From: Lachnospiraceae bacterium
Lineage (GTDB): Bacteria > Bacillota > Clostridia > Lachnospirales > Lachnospiraceae
DNA: 64,000 nucleotides
Direction: 5' to 3'
NCBI GenBank assembly: GCA_910575605.1
Contig: CAJTEW010000009.1
Span: 62,001-126,000, forward strand
Under the pieces are notes generated by a model. It worked only from the letters and a program-made list of their open reading frames with translations. It was not told the origin of the DNA and ran no database searches. Below, in pieces: positions 61,936-64,000 of the stretch (positions within the stretch are counted from its first letter, which is position 1; every line of letters starts with the position of its first letter). The position numbers and the translations under genes were made by a program.

Positions 61936-63420
61936 ATGAAAATTCATTCTGTAAAATTTAACTTTATTATGAATTTTATCATGACAGCATCCTCTGTTTT
62001 GTTTCCTATAATTACCTTTCCATATATATCGAGAGTTCTGCTTTCAGAGGGAAATGGGAAAGTTGCTTTTGCAAGTTCTGTAATCACGTATTTTAATATG
62101 TTTGCATCATTGGGAATCCCGACATATGGGATACGGGCGTGTGCAAAGGTGCGTGATGATAGAGAAAGGCTGTCAAAAACTGTTCAGGAACTGCTGATTA
62201 TAAATTCGGGCACAATGTTGATTACATGTGCAGTTTTTGCAGCATCCCTTTTGTTCGTGCCAAAGTTTGCAGAGGAAAAAGAACTCCTTTTAATTAACGG
62301 TATTGGAATGGTTTTAAATATGTTTGCAATTAACTGGCTTTTTAATGCACTGGAGCAGTATGCATACATTACGGTCTGTAACCTTGCAGTTAAAATTGTG
62401 TCTTTAGGACTAATGTTTGCTCTTGTGAGGGAGGCGGACGATTATATTATATATGGTGCCATTACAATGATTGCAAGTTCAGCATCATATATCTTTAATT
62501 TTATTTATGCCCGCAGATTTATTACGTTCAAGAAGCAGGGGGAGTATAAGTTCCTTGTTCATATAAAACCTATCCTCATATTTTTTGCTACGTCTGCTGC
62601 AATCAATGTATATACCAACTTGGATGTAATCATGCTGGGATTTATGAAGGGAGACAGGGAGGTCGGATACTATAATGCTGCTATTAAAGTAAAAACAATC
62701 CTTGTAACTTTAATTACATCACTTGGAACTGTGCTTTTACCAAGACTTTCTTATTATGTGAAAAAAGGAGAGGAAAAGGCTTTTTATAACATGGTGGGTA
62801 AAGCAGTAAACTTTGTTGTTTTAATCGGAGTTCCCCTTACACTTTATTTTGGAATTTTTGCAAAAGAGTCTATTTTATTTCTTGCAGGAAATGATTTTTT
62901 AGGGGCAACGGCACCAATGATAATTTTGATGCCTACACTTTTGCTGATTGGACTGTCAAATATTACCGGAATTCAGATATTAACGCCGCAAAACAAGGAA
63001 CAGCAGGTATTATACTCTATTCTCTGTGGAGCAGGTATAGATTTCCTGTTGAATTTAGTATTGATTCCGCGTTATAGTTCTTCTGGAGCCGCATTTGCTA
63101 CAGTAATGGCAGAACTTTTTGTACTGATTGTACAATGTTTATATCTGAAAGACATTCTGCAGAAAGTCACAGTATACGTGAGTTTGAAAAAAATATTGGC
63201 AGCAGCAGCTTTGGCAAGTGGGGCAGGAGTTATGGTAAAAATATTGATGGAAATGCACGTGTTTTTTCAGCTGGTTATAAGTGCCTTTGTATATTTTGGC
63301 TTTTATGGAGGGGTACTGGTGATAACGAGAGAGAAAATGATATGGGAGGTGCTGGATATGATAATTCTAAAAAAGATTAGAGTGTCAGGGCGAAAAAAAC
63401 AAGAAGAAATGGAAAAATAA
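61936..63420 (+). CDS. wzx: Polysaccharide flippase (Wzx/MATE-like oligosaccharide transporter)
   Basis: Membrane protein of 494 residues with twelve to fourteen helices, of the MOP superfamily. The start KFNFIMNFIMTASSVLFPIITFPYISRVL (shown here as NFIMNFIMTASSVLFPIITF) is the classic Wzx N-terminal helix. Later LGTVLLPRLSYYVKKGEE and GNDFLGATAPMIILMP match the family. It exports lipid-linked repeat units to the outer face for the Wzy polymerase. The gap to rfbF (152 bases) has a TTGACA but no matching -10 box. Confidence 0.92.
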   Translation: MKIHSVKFNFIMNFIMTASSVLFPIITFPYISRVLLSEGNGKVAFASSVITYFNMFASLGIPTYGIRACAKVRDDRERLSKTVQELLIINSGTMLITCAVFAASLLFVPKFAEEKELLLINGIGMVLNMFAINWLFNALEQYAYITVCNLAVKIVSLGLMFALVREADDYIIYGAITMIASSASYIFNFIYARRFITFKKQGEYKFLVHIKPILIFFATSAAINVYTNLDVIMLGFMKGDREVGYYNAAIKVKTILVTLITSLGTVLLPRLSYYVKKGEEKAFYNMVGKAVNFVVLIGVPLTLYFGIFAKESILFLAGNDFLGATAPMIILMPTLLLIGLSNITGIQILTPQNKEQQVLYSILCGAGIDFLLNLVLIPRYSSSGAAFATVMAELFVLIVQCLYLKDILQKVTVYVSLKKILAAAALASGAGVMVKILMEMHVFFQLVISAFVYFGFYGGVLVITREKMIWEVLDMIILKKIRVSGRKKQEEMEK

Positions 63421-63572
63421 AAAAGAAAGGGATGAACGGTTGTAAATACACGAGAGAAACCTAAAGAAGAATGTAAAAAATATACGAAAAATAGGCTAGC
63501 TATTTGACAAACTTTGTGGTAATATGTCGATAGGTATGTTATACTTACAATCGTGAATGTAGGGAGACAAAG

Positions 63573-64000
63573 ATGAAAGTAGTAATTTTGGCAGGTGGAT
63601 TTGGAACTCGAATCAGTGAAGAAAGTCATCTTAAGCCGAAGCCAATGATTGAAATTGGAGAAAAGCCGATATTGTGGCATATAATGAAACAGTATACCTA
63701 TTACGGGTACAATGAGTTTATTATATGTTGTGGTTATAAACAGCATATAATAAAGGAATATTTTGCAGATTACTATCTTTATAATGGAGATGTGACTTTT
63801 GATTTTGGCCATGAGAACAGGACGATAATCCATAATAATGTGTCAGAGCCGTGGAAGGTGACACTGGTAGATACAGGCCTTCATACAATGACAGGGGGAC
63901 GAATCAAAAGAATACAGAAGTATGTGGGAGATGAGCCGTTTATGCTGACATATGGAGACGGTGTGTCGGATGTAAATATAAATGAGCTTGTTCGTTTCCA
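63573..64000 (+). CDS. rfbF: Glucose-1-phosphate cytidylyltransferase, N-terminal part (cut by window end)
   Basis: The frame opens at the ATG at 63573 after AGGGAGA and continues to the window end (142 codons). [18 protein letters not shown] is the pyrophosphorylase motif, followed by [20 protein letters not shown] and [14 protein letters not shown], which match RfbF and not RfbA/GalU. It would make CDP-glucose for a dideoxy sugar (abequose, paratose, tyvelose type). The partner rfbG/rfbH genes would be expected just beyond the window. Confidence 0.93.
   Translation, partial: MKVVILAGGFGTRISEESHLKPKPMIEIGEKPILWHIMKQYTYYGYNEFIICCGYKQHIIKEYFADYYLYNGDVTFDFGHENRTIIHNNVSEPWKVTLVDTGLHTMTGGRIKRIQKYVGDEPFMLTYGDGVSDVNINELVRF

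Noticed and set aside
63504-63532. Promoter in front of rfbF
   Set aside because: TTGACA is perfect but no acceptable -10 lies 16-18 bases downstream (TCGATA); the later TATACT is 30 bases away.
63303-63833. 176-codon open frame on the reverse strand over wzx and rfbF
   Set aside because: It spans the end of wzx and the clear N-terminus of rfbF on the other strand, with no coding character.

Overview
The window reads as a chromosomal segment of a Gram-positive anaerobe of the class Clostridia, most likely a Lachnospiraceae gut bacterium close to the [Clostridium] scindens / Dorea group. The grounds are a selenocysteine-dependent glycine reductase operon, BceRS-BceAB-type peptide sensing/efflux genes, a dnaG-rpoD-trmK-nif3 block, strong AGGAGG ribosome binding sites throughout, LytR-CpsA-Psr and L,D-transpeptidase wall genes, and the DUF5716/DUF5717 pair that I recall mainly from this family. 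The species is inference. I see no prophage, insertion sequence or CRISPR array.

Layout. 1-4118: the tail of a response regulator, its intramembrane-sensing histidine kinase, and a BceAB-type ABC exporter. 4182-5642: a cupin converging on a CobD/HisC-like aminotransferase, with a palindromic repeat forming both 3' ends. 5786-11118: a three-gene operon of unknown function (giant beta/alpha-solenoid protein, degenerate Hsp70/actin-like protein, TPR-like protein). 11204-12637: purB. 12837-22561: the glycine fermentation region, namely an AGCS symporter, then a promoter, glycine riboswitch and terminator controlling grdX-grdE-grdB-trxB-trxA-grdA-grdC-grdD. grdB and grdA each contain an in-frame UGA read as selenocysteine. 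22613-33158: a surface BspA/InlB-like protein, a GNAT-ThrE fusion with its ThrE partner, gltX, a UvrD-like helicase, a DUF1292 protein, an orphan sugar-binding lipoprotein, an apparently dead GH13 protein, TraX and DUF5662. 33213-33296: tRNA-Leu with anticodon AAG. 33588-42297: polyphosphate:AMP phosphotransferase, dgt, dnaG, rpoD, trmK, nif3-like and a TGS-containing nucleoside kinase. 42378-47165: aroC (reverse strand), an L,D-transpeptidase, tgt and yajC. 47465-64000: a nucleotidyltransferase, an LCP ligase and a long one-direction capsule/exopolysaccharide cluster that runs off the window inside rfbF.

How the parts work together. Glycine enters by the AGCS carrier. GrdB/GrdE activate it on a pyruvoyl group and GrdA (Sec44) carries the carboxymethyl-selenoether. 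GrdC/GrdD release acetyl phosphate, and the TrxB/TrxA pair encoded inside the operon re-reduces GrdA. The riboswitch ties expression to glycine supply. In the polysaccharide cluster a PglF/CapD-like 4,6-dehydratase, a DegT/StrS aminotransferase and a PglC-like phosphoglycosyl transferase would make and load a 4-amino-4,6-dideoxy-HexNAc first sugar. Six glycosyltransferases, a polymerase (Wzy) and a flippase (Wzx) would complete and export the chain, and the LCP protein could attach it to the wall.

The points most worth a second look are the Hsp70-like three-gene operon, the catalytically stripped GH13 protein, the covarying hairpin repeats between grdB and trxB, and the palindromic repeat shared by two distant sites.
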